Source: Metallyticus violacea (taxonomy: Eukaryota; Arthropoda; Insecta; Mantodea; Metallyticidae). Taken from it: a stretch of 64,000 nucleotides of DNA. The notes under the pieces are model-generated. The model had not been told where the DNA came from and did no database searches. It saw nothing but the letters and a program-made list of their open reading frames with translations. This document shows positions 46,962 to 57,382 of the stretch, in pieces. The DNA lies in contig CM060838.1 in NCBI GenBank assembly GCA_030762175.1, positions 23,864,001 through 23,928,000 of the forward strand, given 5' to 3'. Numbering within the stretch: the first letter of the stretch is position 1; each line of letters starts with the position of its first letter. The position numbers were made by a program, and so were the translations under genes.

Positions 46962-47243
46962 CGCCTACCGATAATGATAATGCAGACAAATTGTAATTTC
47001 GCCGATTCCTTCGAACTTCTATCATCCACTGAGACAAGTGGTTAGATTATCCCCCCTCTTACAGAGTCGGCTGGGTTTCTGGCAGACGAATTGGCGCCTG
47101 GGAAGTTTTTCTCCAGGTACTCGGTTTCTTCTATCATTCCTCCCGCAGTGCTCCATGATCATCACATCACCATCTTCACCTTCATCATTCAGAATAATTC
47201 TCGGTGCGCACATTTCAAATGAGCTACGGCGGCAAGTGAATTG
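46801..47243. other. AAT microsatellite (46919-46960) and unassigned sequence
   Basis: (AAT)14 at 46919-46960. The remainder (46961-47243) has opposite-strand shadow frames of 63 and 70 codons and no recognised gene. Confidence 0.6.
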
Positions 47244-47255
47244 GTATTAGAGAGA

Positions 47256-47519
47256 TTGTTGAATTCGTTTTTATTTACGGAAGCTCTTTAACATCTCAGG
47301 TCATCAGCCTCCCATTCAATTCAGGGCGTGAAATGGTGGCCGGTAAATTATGCTCAGAGGCCTCTTCATTAGGTTCTTTTACGTGCCGTAAATGTACGAC
47401 ACGGGACCATTGTTTTACTTCCCTTTTGAAGGAAGCCATACTTAGGATTTTTACCCCCGGAAAAATCCATCGGGTCTACGAGAGGCGAGTATGGTTACCA
47501 CTAGACCATCAGTACCGAC
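47256..47519 (-). mobile_element. SINE-A copy 10, B box deleted
   Basis: Minus-strand SINE-A with perfect 12-bp TSDs GTATTAGAGAGA at 47244-47255 and 47520-47531. The A-box region (GATGGTCTAGTGGTAACCAT in reverse orientation) is intact, but the B box is missing between TCTCGTAGA and CCCGATGG. The 3' TSD merges into a GA microsatellite that hosts the next SINE. Confidence 0.94.
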
Positions 47520-47524
47520 GTATT

Positions 47525-47552
47525 AGAGAGAGAGAGAGGGAGAGAGAGAGAA
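47525..47552. repeat. (GA)n microsatellite
   Basis: AGAGAGAGAGAGGGAGAGAG-type run starting inside the SINE-A target duplication. Confidence 0.95.
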
Positions 47553-47862
47553 TTTTTAATGGTGTTTAACGCCGAGAGAGAATTTTTTTGAATGGTGTTT
47601 AACCCCTTTTTTATTACTGAGGCACCACAGGTGGTGAACACTGATGATACATGAGATGAAATAATATATTGGGAAAGGATTTTTTTAAGGAAGGAAACGC
47701 TCCAGGCCTAAGTTTAGGGTACCTCTCCGGCATTTGCCAGTTATGAGGACTGAGGGAACCCTGGAAAAAACCTGTCAGGGAGGACGGTACTGGCGGGATT
47801 CGAACCCCAGACCTCCCACTCTCGTGTCCGCACCTTAACGACCTCGGCCACTCCTGGCGGTT
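47553..47862 (-). mobile_element. SINE-B copy 6 with duplicated 3' end, inserted in the GA repeat
   Basis: Minus-strand SINE-B. The head AACCGCCAGGAGTGGCCGAG and B box GGGGTTCGAATCCCG are well preserved. The body is complete, ending GGTGTTTAAC-type sequence. The 3' end with adjacent GA sequence is present twice (aatggtgtttaac at about 47558 and 47591), a roughly 33-bp tandem duplication. Flanking AGAGAGAGAGAA on the left and AGAGAGAGAGAGAA on the right (47864 onward) are consistent with a TSD drawn from the GA repeat. Confidence 0.93.
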
Positions 47863-47874
47863 AGAGAGAGAGAG

Positions 47875-48588
47875 AACACGCACCACAGTTATAGGGAACC
47901 GGAGATTGTAACTGTAGAATCACCTTCCTCGAGCCTAATGAACCTTCTGCAATCATTTTGGTCCTCTAGTAATCTTTTATGCAAATTTACATCGGTTTAT
48001 TTGCTTTCTCTCCCTTCCTCCTATCGGGATATCGTTTTTAGTTTAACTTTTACCCTTAGAGTTCTGAAGTTAAACGGAAACTTTACAGAAGAAGAACTTT
48101 TCATAATACACCCCAAGTTTTTATATTTCTTACAAATAGGATTCTGAACATAGAATTACACATATAATGTAATAAGTGCGATGATTGCCAATTAGTTTGC
48201 AAATTTATTTTCCCTTTGTGTGCGTTGCAGGAGTACAGGGCTGCAGATTATGGTGGGTATGGGAACTAAATAATTCTGCTACGCTAACAGAGATTGTTCT
48301 CCGGAAATTCCCCCTCATTCTGACAAGACAAATGCCTGACGCTTGATTAGGCATGTTTGCATCACCATTATTCGTTTCTTAATTGTCATTGAAACAATCT
48401 AAAAGTGAAGTTAAATTATCCAAAACACAAATGAATCGAATCTTCGATTTATTTATCAAAATGACCACTAACCAGAAGAAGTATTTGCTTTTATTTTTAC
48501 GTTGTAATAAAATAATAATGATTTTTAAACGAAACATAAAATGTATAACATCTAAATACCAATGTAGATACAAAATGTGTAGATTGTG
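47875..48588. other. AT-rich, no gene seen
   Basis: Frames at 47938-48147 (plus) are without motif. The K/R-rich frames from 48379 on the minus strand arise from the pyrimidine run. Confidence 0.5.
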
Positions 48589-48679
48589 TTTTTTTCTTTT
48601 TCTTTTTCTTTTTCTTCTTTTTCTTTTTCTTTTTTTCTTTTCTTTTCTTTTTTTTCTTTTTCTTTTTTTTTTTTTTTTT
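48589..48679 (+). repeat. 91-nt pure pyrimidine run, (CTTTTT)n-like
   Basis: Only C and T over 91 bases, in C(T)3-6 units with a 19-T end. Such runs can form intramolecular triplexes in supercoiled DNA (established knowledge). No function is shown here. Confidence 0.98.
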
Positions 48680-48684
48680 GCCCC

Positions 48685-48726
48685 TGTCCTTAAAGTGTCC
48701 GTCACACTTTGAAGACTTTAAGGACA
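48685..48726. repeat. Hairpin next to the pyrimidine run
   Basis: Perfect 12-bp stem TGTCCTTAAAGT (48685-48696) / ACTTTAAGGACA (48715-48726) with an 18-nt interior. The interior allows an alternative 7-bp hairpin, AAAGTGT / ACACTTT around CCGTC. The two structures are mutually exclusive. Confidence 0.9.
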
Positions 48727-49279
48727 CGCTTGACATGTATAAGCACTTTCCTTCCTTCTCATTTCGATATCGAAATCACAGCACTGAATCAGAGAGGGGG
48801 ACTTTGTACTGAACAAGATGGCACGTTTAGGACATCTGCAAGGAAACTTCGTTAGAGTTGGTCGCGTATAGCGTGAATGTATAATCGATAGCGGCGTCTT
48901 TCGAACCCGTTACTTAGCAACATTGTGGAAAGAGAGGTGTTCATTATTATGTGAAGAAGCCGGCTCCGTTTCTTTCAAGTCACGCACAGTGCAGCTAAGT
49001 GGAGTGAGAATAGACCGCTGCTCGTTACGCAATGCAGCGGAACTTCAGAACACGGTGAAAATTGCCGCAAAGAAAAAAAGACCAAACAGAAAAGAAAAAC
49101 TCGAGTAGAGGTTGTAAGCTCAGACAATTAAAAGTTAAAGCTTCTCATGTTAATTACTGCAGGTCATTGCTTTTCAAAATATTTATTTTTCACGCCTTTC
49201 AGGTACAATCGCTTTACATTAAAGCGTATTGCATTAGAATGTCTTCATATATGTCTCAAGAGTGAGGAAATTCCGATTT
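48727..49279. other. No gene seen, less AT-rich
   Basis: Sequence at 48790-49050 is less AT-rich than average. Short plus frames of 61-67 codons do not match anything known. Confidence 0.45.
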
Positions 49280-49352
49280 TTCATCTTGAATTGAAACATT
49301 CGGACACAGCCTTGCGTGCTGACGCTCTTACCAACTGAACCACCGTGTCCTC
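49280..49352 (-). mobile_element. tRNA-like SINE head (candidate)
   Basis: Minus strand GGACACGGTGGTTCAGTTGG followed by TAAGAGCGTCAGCACGCAAGG carries a very good A box and tRNA-like spacing. The presumed B box (GTGTCCGAATG) is weak. A real tRNA is unlikely because the acceptor ends do not pair. Confidence 0.4.
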
Positions 49353-49902
49353 GAAGCAGGAAACCAGGATCTCACCTGAATCTATACTTTCCGGAGACCT
49401 AACTAGTTTTTATGAGGTGACTCATAACGCCATGTGTAATAACCCAGGCTTCCAGTTTCACCGTCATCTGTATTGGGGTTATTTATATATAGAAATAGTC
49501 ATTTCATACTAGCCATTTGAAGGCTGAAGATCCATCGTTCAAATCCCAGCCGTGATCCGCATTTTTCAAGTGTGATCCTTCTCTTCCAACTAATATCCTA
49601 CACACGGCTACTGTAAAATAGCTTCCTATATACCAGGAATAAGTCGTGGCAACTGTTTTTTTTCCCTCGCGAACAAGGCACAACACAAAAAATCTAAGAT
49701 GTACGATTGAAAGCATATAGCATTTACTACCGAGTGGTGCCACCAACAGAAGGCTGGGTGAATGCATATCTTATAGGGAAGAAGTAAAACACAGGCAACC
49801 GGCCAACATTGGTTTATTGTGGAATGAGAAAAAATTACACACAATTATTTACACAGGATTGTTGTTCCATCCATGATGGGTCTTCCAGGCAATCCACGGT
49901 GT

Positions 49903-50887
49903 TTAGCAGCCTTCGAAGTAGTATTCAGTTACATTGACGGTTCATTGCCAGCGATGAGGTAGGCGCTGAATACCATCTGCTGCATGTGAGTTGCTAACAT
50001 GAGCCACTCGTGTTAAAGTGCTCCCTTTGTTAGCAAAATTTTCCCATGCAATGGCTGCTTCACTTTGGGAATAAGATCATAATAACAGGTACTGAGATCG
50101 GTCGAACATGGCAGGTGTGGATGGACTTCCTATCCCCATCGCTGTAAAAGACACTTGACACTGTCAACTAATGGCGTTGTTCAAAAGTTCTGGCCATTTG
50201 GTGCGTACAGCAAGACGCAATTGTGACACCTAAGAAGACCTCTAATATTGAGCATTCACAGTGGTCTCCCAACGCACTGAATGACACAAAAGCATGCCTT
50301 GGCTGTCATACGACAGAATGACCATGACTTTTGTTGGTGAAGGCGTTCGGGGAAACGTGTGTTTGCGTGGTGCTCCAGTGACTCCATTCGCTGGACTATT
50401 GCTTGAGTTCTGGTCCATACTCCTTGCTCAAGTTTCATCCATTGCAATGATGCAAGTCAACAAGCATCTGCTTTTCCCTGAAGTCTCGCCAAATTGATGC
50501 TACATGTTCCTTAGAGAATCCACTCCTGTACCTTAGTAATGACACATTTTCCGCATGTTCAGGTCCTCAAGTAGAATGCGGTGCATTATTTTAGCCGGAA
50601 TTTCAGTTTGTTCTTCTAATTCCACAAGTGTCCATTGCCTATCATCGCCCTACATCCTTTTCCGCGGACACAGGACGCCCACTGCGCGGCAGATAGGCAG
50701 TCAGTATTATCTCCCGTTTGAAGGCCTCTTTCCACATTGCCACTGTTGGATAAGGCAGGACACGCACACCCAGTGCTTTTCGTAACTTTGTGTGGCATTT
50801 TCGTGCATTCTGCCGCGGAGAAATGTTATTTTCACATACGCATGTTGTTCACTCTTCGCATCTTCCATTTACATCGCTGTCACTCAT
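49903..50887 (-). pseudogene. mariner-type transposase, near full length, inactivated
   Basis: Translating the minus strand with several frame changes gives, in order: ARKCHTKLRKALGVRVLPYP and PRSGRPVSAEKDVG (DNA-binding half); LEDLNMRKMCHYYG; IAMDET with the first catalytic D; VMVILSYDSQGMLLCH; VNAQY; LRLAVRTKWPELLNNAI; STDLSTCYYDLIPKVKQPL; and ADGIQRLPHRWQ ending YFEGC before a stop at 49903. The same order occurs in insect mariner-type transposases. The second D (normally LHDNA after NNAI) is removed by a small deletion. The third site reads TCYYDL where the family has PCDYDL, so D became Y. Multiple stops and frameshifts are present. I did not find its TIRs. It is a different lineage from the elements at 34.8 and 37.4 kb. 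Confidence 0.88.
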
Positions 50888-50889
50888 CA

Positions 50890-53089
50890 ACTGAACTTCG
50901 GGGCGTGCTGACACACGCAGCTCTGTTCATAGGTGGCTTTATTTGAACGTACATTCCATGCACTTTCAATCGTATATCTTAGATTTTTCGTGTTGTCCCT
51001 TGTTCGCGAAAAAGACACGAGTTATGATTTATTTCTAGTGTAAATATATAAAGAGTTAACTGATTTATCGTGTTATGTAAAGGAAGCTATGTAACCGACT
51101 GCATATCCTAATAGGCAAGACAGCAGGTTGTGGTTTTGAAATTATTAGATTAGGATCTACAAAGTAGGTTATTAATTTTTTTATTTTATAATTTATGTCC
51201 ATAAGACGTGAAAGTAAAAGAAAAAAAAAGTAATCAAAGAGACTTTGACTCGATAATAATGAACCGCTTTTGCCTAACACCAGTGTCGTACTGACTTCTT
51301 CAAACAGACTTGCTCCATTTCTGTCCGTTATTGTATGGTATCATTTCGAATTGAAGCTTCATTAGTAAGTGGCACACTAATCCTTTATAAACTTAAAACT
51401 ATAATTTCTATAACTATAGAACATGGACCATAGATTCCCTATTCAAAATACATAGTCTAAAATACCTCCACAATCTTTGAAATTATTATTATATTTAATC
51501 ATAATACAATGTGTGTACTGTAAGGGCATAGAAAAGATCTAAGCAATATTGCTATAAAACTCATGATCTTCCTGGTGCTGTAGTAGTCATTAAACAAGAG
51601 AATCTCGTTTCTGCCAATGTAATATTTGAAGATTCTGTCTTCATTCAGCATTAATATAAAATCAATGAACTGCATATATATAATGATTAAATAAACATAG
51701 CTCCTGATTGCCTTAACAATGAAAGAGGTTTCATGGAGTTCCAGGGGGGGGGGGAAGCACCATTGCTACGAAGCAGTATTTCTATCCACCAAAATCAACA
51801 AAATAATTTAACAATTATATTTAACTATACTATTCAGAACTTAGAGCTTGAAATGTAAACTTCATAATTTTAAAAATCAGTTTTCTACCCCAAACGGATC
51901 TATTTTTAACTTCAGTGATATGGTGTGAAATTAACTGTCTTCATTAAAATCAATTGTGCAGTTTAGCATTTAGTTCTAAATTATTTTACAAAGGTAATAT
52001 ATTTTAAAAATAATAACTGATTCAAGTATTGGTAAGAAATAAGAATCTAGAAAAAATGTTTGTATTGATATGCAAAAAGTTTAGGCGTGGGATTACAGCC
52101 TGAAGAGGGTGTTTACAAGGGATGCGTTACTTGGCTCTGGTAATGCACACCAGCTGTAAAGAACAGCACTGAGACATATCAAGTTGTTTGTCTTCCACTG
52201 TTCATTAACGAAAACATGCGGGATGAAATTTGACAGGTCCTGAATTACACGCTTGTCATCCGCTGAGAGGATAGGTGGCGGCGACCCCAATTCTATTGCT
52301 GGCCAGAGACGAGGCAATCACCGTTCCTTTTTCCTGGCAGAGGATCGCCCCCAGGAGTTCCCTGGATACTTGAACAGGAGCCAGGGAGGAGAAACTTCAC
52401 TCTTTAACCCCACAGCGAACACACTTTCTTCTCTCAGTCCCTGAGTCACGTGCATGTGGCACGAATGTGTGTGTTTCATGAGTATGTGTGCGGATACAAT
52501 GAATAGGCGAACCAGTTAATAATAAGAGTTCTTCAGTATTTGGTATGTACTATGACATTGTCCATATGTAATAGTAGTTAGGAGGATCTAAACAGAGTGA
52601 GAATTCTTTAATTAAAGACAGAAAATATAATTATGGCTAAGGCTCAAACTCTGTTTGTAAACTTATTTACAGAAATATGGTGTTAGAAAAAATCAACAGA
52701 GAGAGACAGAGATATTCCTGCGTGGTCACTTGTCCCTCTTGCAGAGTGTTCTTTATTACATTAAAGCGAGCTGTCACATCAGGGGTAAAGGACATTTACT
52801 GTGTTCAGTAGCCATTAAATATTTTCATTGCTATGCTCACTGCATGCCAATGCTTATCAAAACTTAAATACGAGGATATATTATGAAGAAAATTAATTTT
52901 ATTACTGAAACTTCCTATTTAACTTTGACAAAATATACAAATAAGAATGCTACAAATTACAAACATTGAACCAGTCAGAAATGTGTAAAACCTTACAAAA
53001 AATAAATAAAATTAGAAATAGTTCTATAAAGGTACGAATTTGAAAATGTTGTTACTAATTTGCCGAAACCTTTGTTAAAATATTTACAG
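50890..53089. other. No gene supported; 9-G run at 51746; GC-richer patch 52245-52450
   Basis: Mostly AT-rich. A GC-richer patch at 52245-52450 contains opposite frames of 63-74 codons (PNSIAGQRRGNHRSFFLAED on plus), not recognised. No SINE found. Confidence 0.45.
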
Positions 53090-53160
53090 AGTGTTTCTAA
53101 CTTTAATACTCAAACTACTAGAATTAATAGAAGAGGTAAAAACAAACGTTTCTGTTGATT
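53090..53160 (+). mobile_element. Possible lone left end of a TA-type transposon
   Basis: GAGTGTTTCTAACTTTAATA with CTCAAACTACTAGAATTAAT resembles the left TIR at 19901 (GGGTGTTTCTGAATTCAGTA, TTAAAACTTCTATAGAC). I did not find a matching right end or transposase sequence, so this is at most a solo terminus. Confidence 0.3.
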
Positions 53161-53407
53161 AACTGTACATTTCAGAGCGACTCGGTGGTCAATTTGTGAA
53201 GGATACGAAATGGAAACAATTTTAGATGTGAGAAGAATAAAATTATTACATTTCAGTTTTTAATTCCAATCTTTTACAAAAAAATGTTTTCAAAAGTGCG
53301 GCATCTTGCTGCAATGCTGCTTTGCAACGACGATAGACTTGCTTATAGAATTAGATACATGCACTCGATCAACGAGCCTATTCCGTTAGCGTCTCGTATC
53401 GGGGTGA

Positions 53408-53703
53408 TCAAAGCCCCTCCCCCCCACACACACCGATATAAAATGAAGGGGTTAGGTTAGGTTTCATTCGGGTTAAGGGTTTCCTTGGCACACCATAATC
53501 ATCTACAAAACAACCATTGCAATATCTGGATTTATTACTGGGGTGCCTTATGACTTCAATTTCCGTAGACATCCTCCTATCGTACAAATCAGCTCCGAAA
53601 CAACCAAAAGAAATACATCTGTCTCTTGAAGCTATACATTTAGAATGAACTCTCTGAGGTTCCATACCAGAAGACCTTCTTCTCTGAAAATATGACATAG
53701 ATA
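53408..53703 (-). CDS. Cysteine-containing open frame, unrecognised possible exon
   Basis: The minus-strand frame is open for about 100 codons and begins after an acceptor-like TATTTTCAG. The peptide includes KCIASRDRCISFGCFGADLY, then DRRMSTEIEVIRHPSNKSRY and CNGCFVDDYGVPRKPL. It has six cysteines and a balanced, non-repetitive composition, which is unusual for random AT-rich frames. It ends in a GGTTAGGTTAGG-related stretch that looks non-coding. I recognise no family. It may be an exon, an unknown transposon piece or chance. Confidence 0.2.
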
Positions 53704-53939
53704 TTCGCAACACACCTAGAAAAATGTTGTACGATCTGCTCTGTAAACTTCTTAAAATATATCTTTAATAACTGCTCTCCCTCAGCCAGTTTCCTAAGAG
53801 GACGAAATACTATGACCCGCGATATTAGAAAGTTAGAACGAGCACTCAGGATTGTTCTAGTGCTGAATGACAAAATTCGAAATGATACATGAAAACAACA
53901 GTTAAAAACCAAGTCATTGTGTGTTACGGAAGCTTCTAT

Positions 53940-53982
<43 letters not shown>

Positions 53983-53993
53983 GAAGGAAGGAA
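53940..53993. repeat. (GAAA)n then (GGAA)n microsatellite
   Basis: About ten AAAG units, then AAGG units. Encodes FLSF-type runs on the minus strand, not a gene. Confidence 0.97.
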
Positions 53994-54199
53994 AGGGGGA
54001 AGGCGATTCACGTAACAGAAACATGAACAGTCGTCAGATTTCAGGAGTTAGTGAAAAGGTTAGGACGTTTAATCAGAAATTACAAATATTTCAGAATGTG
54101 GGACCTCTCGAGGAATATTAAAAAAAAAAAAAAGAGAAAAATATAAATGTTCTTCAAATGTATGACTCCCCTAACATTAATATATGACAATAAAGCCTT

Positions 54200-54203
<4 letters not shown>

Positions 54204-54238
<35 letters not shown>
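54204..54238. repeat. (TA)n microsatellite
   Basis: About 17 TA units. Confidence 0.97.
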
Positions 54239-54241
<3 letters not shown>

Positions 54242-55307
54242 TCTTAGGAGTCAACAGTTTCTCAAGAGCTATCAAAGGAGCCACTGAAAGTTACAAATTA
54301 CAATGTTTATAACAAACATTATAGAGTATATCAAGAAAGAGTAGCATATTCAAAGAAAGAACAAGAAAAACACAAAAATTACTAGGAAATATTCAAAATA
54401 ATTATTTATATTACTTACCTAAAGAGGAGGAACAGACATTAAAATATCGGGAAATGGAACCTAACTTACATTAAGGAAAGAAAAAAAAAATTGTGAAGAA
54501 AGCTGGAGTCAAAATTTTTGTTTTATAACATAATTTCCAATGTCAAAACTTGTTGTATAATTTGAAGAAGCAATTTTTGTTAAATGTAAAGTTTCTTAAT
54601 AATAAAGCAATTATTCTTTAAATGTATGGTGAGTATTTAAGTTACGAACCTGAAGAGCGCGGCTGCGTGCTTGAAAAAGCCAATCGTCAATACTGTATAA
54701 TGTATGTGCAGATAGCAAGCTGTTAGTTTGAGGGAGGCTTTGCCAGCTAGTGGTTGTGCGTTCATGTGTACAAATTGTGTTCTTTGTTAGTTATGCCACT
54801 ACATAAACAATGTCTTAAAGAATGATTTTTATGTGCGATTCAATGTGAAAACGGATTCTGTGGTAAGCTGATTCGCAATAAGATTTATTCCAAATAGAGA
54901 AACAGTTCGCCAACTTGACAAAAGGTTACTTAGGAGACAGGATCTCTTAATTACTTGAAACGTGTCCCAGACTGTTGAGTACTTAATTGAAAAAATATGA
55001 AACACAGGAATTTCCCATGCAGATGTTGGCAATGTATTGTCGTTGAGGGGCATTATTTTTAACATCTCTTATAACAAAGGATAGTGCTTATTATTATCAT
55101 CGGCTTTAAATATAGTATTGTATCATTTTATGTTTTCAGTAAAAAATACAAATACTAAAATAAAAGCATTTAACTTTATCTCTTTATCTCTTAATTAGAG
55201 CATCAAATAATCCTGCAATATTCGAACATTTTGGGGGGGGGGGGGAAACACCACACAACACAGCTGCAGTTACAGTTCAAATTTCTGAGCGTGTTTTGAA
55301 ACACTAA
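54239..55307. other. AT-rich, no gene seen; 13-G run at 55231
   Basis: One 78-codon minus frame (54829-55065) without motif. A run of about 13 G begins near 55231. Confidence 0.5.
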
Positions 55308-55318
55308 ATTCTGATATG

Positions 55319-55645
55319 ACCACCTCCTTGGTCTAGTGGTTTTGTTGCCTGCTGTGCAAGAGGCCGGGTTCGATTCCCTACTTAGTACCTACTTAGGAAT
55401 TTTTCTAAGTTAAGGAGGTGTGGACCGGGGTCCATCCAGTCTCGTGAGGACAATTGGGAAGCTGCGTGATTGAGAGATGACGTTCTTTGATCACGAAAGT
55501 CGCGTGATAGGCGACTGGCTGATCACATGCCACCCTGCAATACTGTCCTTATCAATGAAGTCGCAAGACGGAGGAGGAGGAAGCAGAGGTCGCTACGGCA
55601 GGCCAAGGTTCGTAGCGGGCTGTAGTACCAAATAAGAAGAAATGC
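55319..55645 (+). mobile_element. SINE-C, full length
   Basis: A third tRNA-derived SINE. The head ACCACCTCCTTGGTCTAGTG contains the A box and GGCCGGGTTCGATTCCCT the B box. The body includes GGTCCATCCAGTCTCGTGAG, GATCACGAAAGTCGCGTGAT and GGCAGGCCAAGGTTCGTAGC. It ends CTGTAGTACCAAATAAGAAG. Perfect 11-bp TSDs ATTCTGATATG at 55308-55318 and 55646-55656 define the ends. The body is GC-richer than the flanks and unrelated to SINE-A or SINE-B. Only one copy is in this window. Perfect TSDs and a canonical promoter suggest a fairly recent insertion. Confidence 0.95.
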
Positions 55646-55656
55646 ATTCTGATATG

Positions 55657-56662
55657 TGTGTCTAACTTAAATGGCATCTATATGTAGCTAAATGGTTAGG
55701 TTCTGCTGCAAAATTCGTAGCTGCGCGCTGATAATTAGCTTTTAAACAATAAAACAGCTCTCTGAGTCCCACCAAAGACTGTGGAATAAATTTAAAACGG
55801 GCAATATAGTGCTTTGAAATATGTGTATATAATATACATATTTAAAATTAGGACAGAAAATATACAGCATTTTAGATCTCCCATCCATCTGCATTCTACA
55901 CATTAAAAACAGAATTATTCTGATGTGCGAAAAAGTACATGAACAAACGAGAATTCTTTATGTTAAACAACACTATGGGCTTAAACAAGATCGCAGAACT
56001 GTAAACTATATAGATAGTGTTGCAACTACATTTTCTAACTGGAAGGAAATGCTTCGATCATAACCATAGCCATTTTTATTCTAACTGTACAATGTTCCAA
56101 CATGCCAATCGATGTGCTATAAAAATGCAGCGGTATAAATAACAGTGTTCGTGACTATTACTTGGAGAAGGGAGCTTTGCGGTGACAGTTCACGATTTTC
56201 CACGTAGGCGAATGTCAATAATGTAACTTGTATCTCAAAGTTTACTGTCGCTACTGAAAACTTCGATCTATACCAGCATGTCGCGTTAAGTGCACTTGAC
56301 CTTACAGAACAGACTGGCGATTTTATATATATGTGCCATAAATCATGTTGGGTCTTTAACAATCTTTGGCGGTAATCGTTATATGATTTTTCGACTGTTA
56401 TCGATATTACTGCAGATTTTTGTCAAAATGTTTTTGACACAGACAGAAAAGAACTAACCTTGATTATGGCATTGCTCAATATGTCACCGTTGTTCTAAGG
56501 AGTCGACGAACGAATACAGAAGAGAATAAATGTGGTATAGCTACTGCCGCTGCTTAGCGAGGCAACTACTTGACCAGATCTGCCAGAAGAAAGAAAAGAA
56601 GCGGAAAGAAAGTTAAAAAGTAATCAGCAGGCATTAATGTATAGAGTAACCGATACTGGTGA
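55657..56662. other. AT-rich, nothing seen
   Basis: One 81-codon minus frame (56117-56362) with no known motif. Confidence 0.55.
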
Positions 56663-56878
56663 CTGAGGTTAAAGCATGGACTTGTGGAATGGAGGTATAA
56701 ATTTCGATTCCTGCCAGAACTGCCCTCCATGACAGGATTTTTCTAAACTTAGATCTGAAACGATTCCTTCCTTAAAAAACATTCTTTCCCAATTTATCGT
56801 TTCATTTCATGTATCATCAATGTCCGCCGCCTGTGGTGCCTCAGTAGTAAAAACGGGCGTTAAACACTACTCAAAAAA
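56663..56878 (+). mobile_element. SINE-B copy 7, diverged
   Basis: The degraded head (TGAGGTTAAAGCATGGACTTG) and B box TTTCGATTCCTGCC are followed by TTTCTAAACTTAGATCTGAA, TTTATCGTTTCATTTCATGT and CCTGTGGTGCCTCAGTAGTA. It ends in GGGCGTTAAACA. A central part of the body (GGTTTTCCTCAGTCCTC region) is deleted. Confidence 0.88.
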
Positions 56879-57286
56879 GTGACATCACCCCTAAGGTAAG
56901 GGCGCGATCGGCCTTAATGGCCTAGTATTTAACTATCCAATCACTATGTGTTAACGTAAAAGATATCAATGGCAGATTTAGCGAGAATTACTCCTGTTAT
57001 AAAAAGGAAAGTAAATCCTAGGGCTCAAAATGATGATGCTCTATAAATTATTTTGAGCCATAAATTGTAAGCCTTCAGCACTAGAGGAGACCTTACTGTG
57101 TGCATCTTACTATTCATATACAGTAAAAGAAGTATCAACGACAGTAAAACTTTTAATCATACATGCGAGTGCTGTACTATGCTCCCCTAGCTCACGCCAT
57201 AAGCATGACATATATATATATATATACATTGTATATAAATTAAAAATAAAAATAAAATAACACTATTAACAATGTAACAAATTAAC
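56879..57286. other. AT-rich; (TA)n at 57209-57227
   Basis: No gene. A TA run at 57209-57227 lies just before the long hairpin. Confidence 0.6.
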
Positions 57287-57382
57287 AGTAATAATAAAAG
57301 CAGATAAGGATAAAACACTAAGATAAAGTCATACTTGAAACTTTATCTTAGTGTTTTATCCTTATCTACTTTTATTATTACT
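57287..57382. repeat. 42-nt near-perfect inverted repeat (long hairpin)
   Basis: The left arm 57287-57328 and right arm 57341-57382 are reverse complements over 42 nt with one mismatch (C at 57301 against A at 57368), separated by a 12-nt loop tcatacttgaaa. The arm contains agataaggataaaacactaa. Complementarity ends abruptly at both arm ends. A transcript would fold into a 41-bp stem, in the size range of a microRNA precursor or a foldback element. No homologous copy elsewhere in the window. Confidence 0.97.

Noticed and set aside
48379..48736. Lysine/arginine-rich and phenylalanine/leucine-rich open frames
   Set aside because: Both strands are open only because of the polypyrimidine/polypurine run.
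53448..53466. Insect telomere repeat TTAGG
   Set aside because: Only about two and a half TTAGG units (GGTTAGGTTAGGTT), too short for a telomere or a true interstitial telomeric array.
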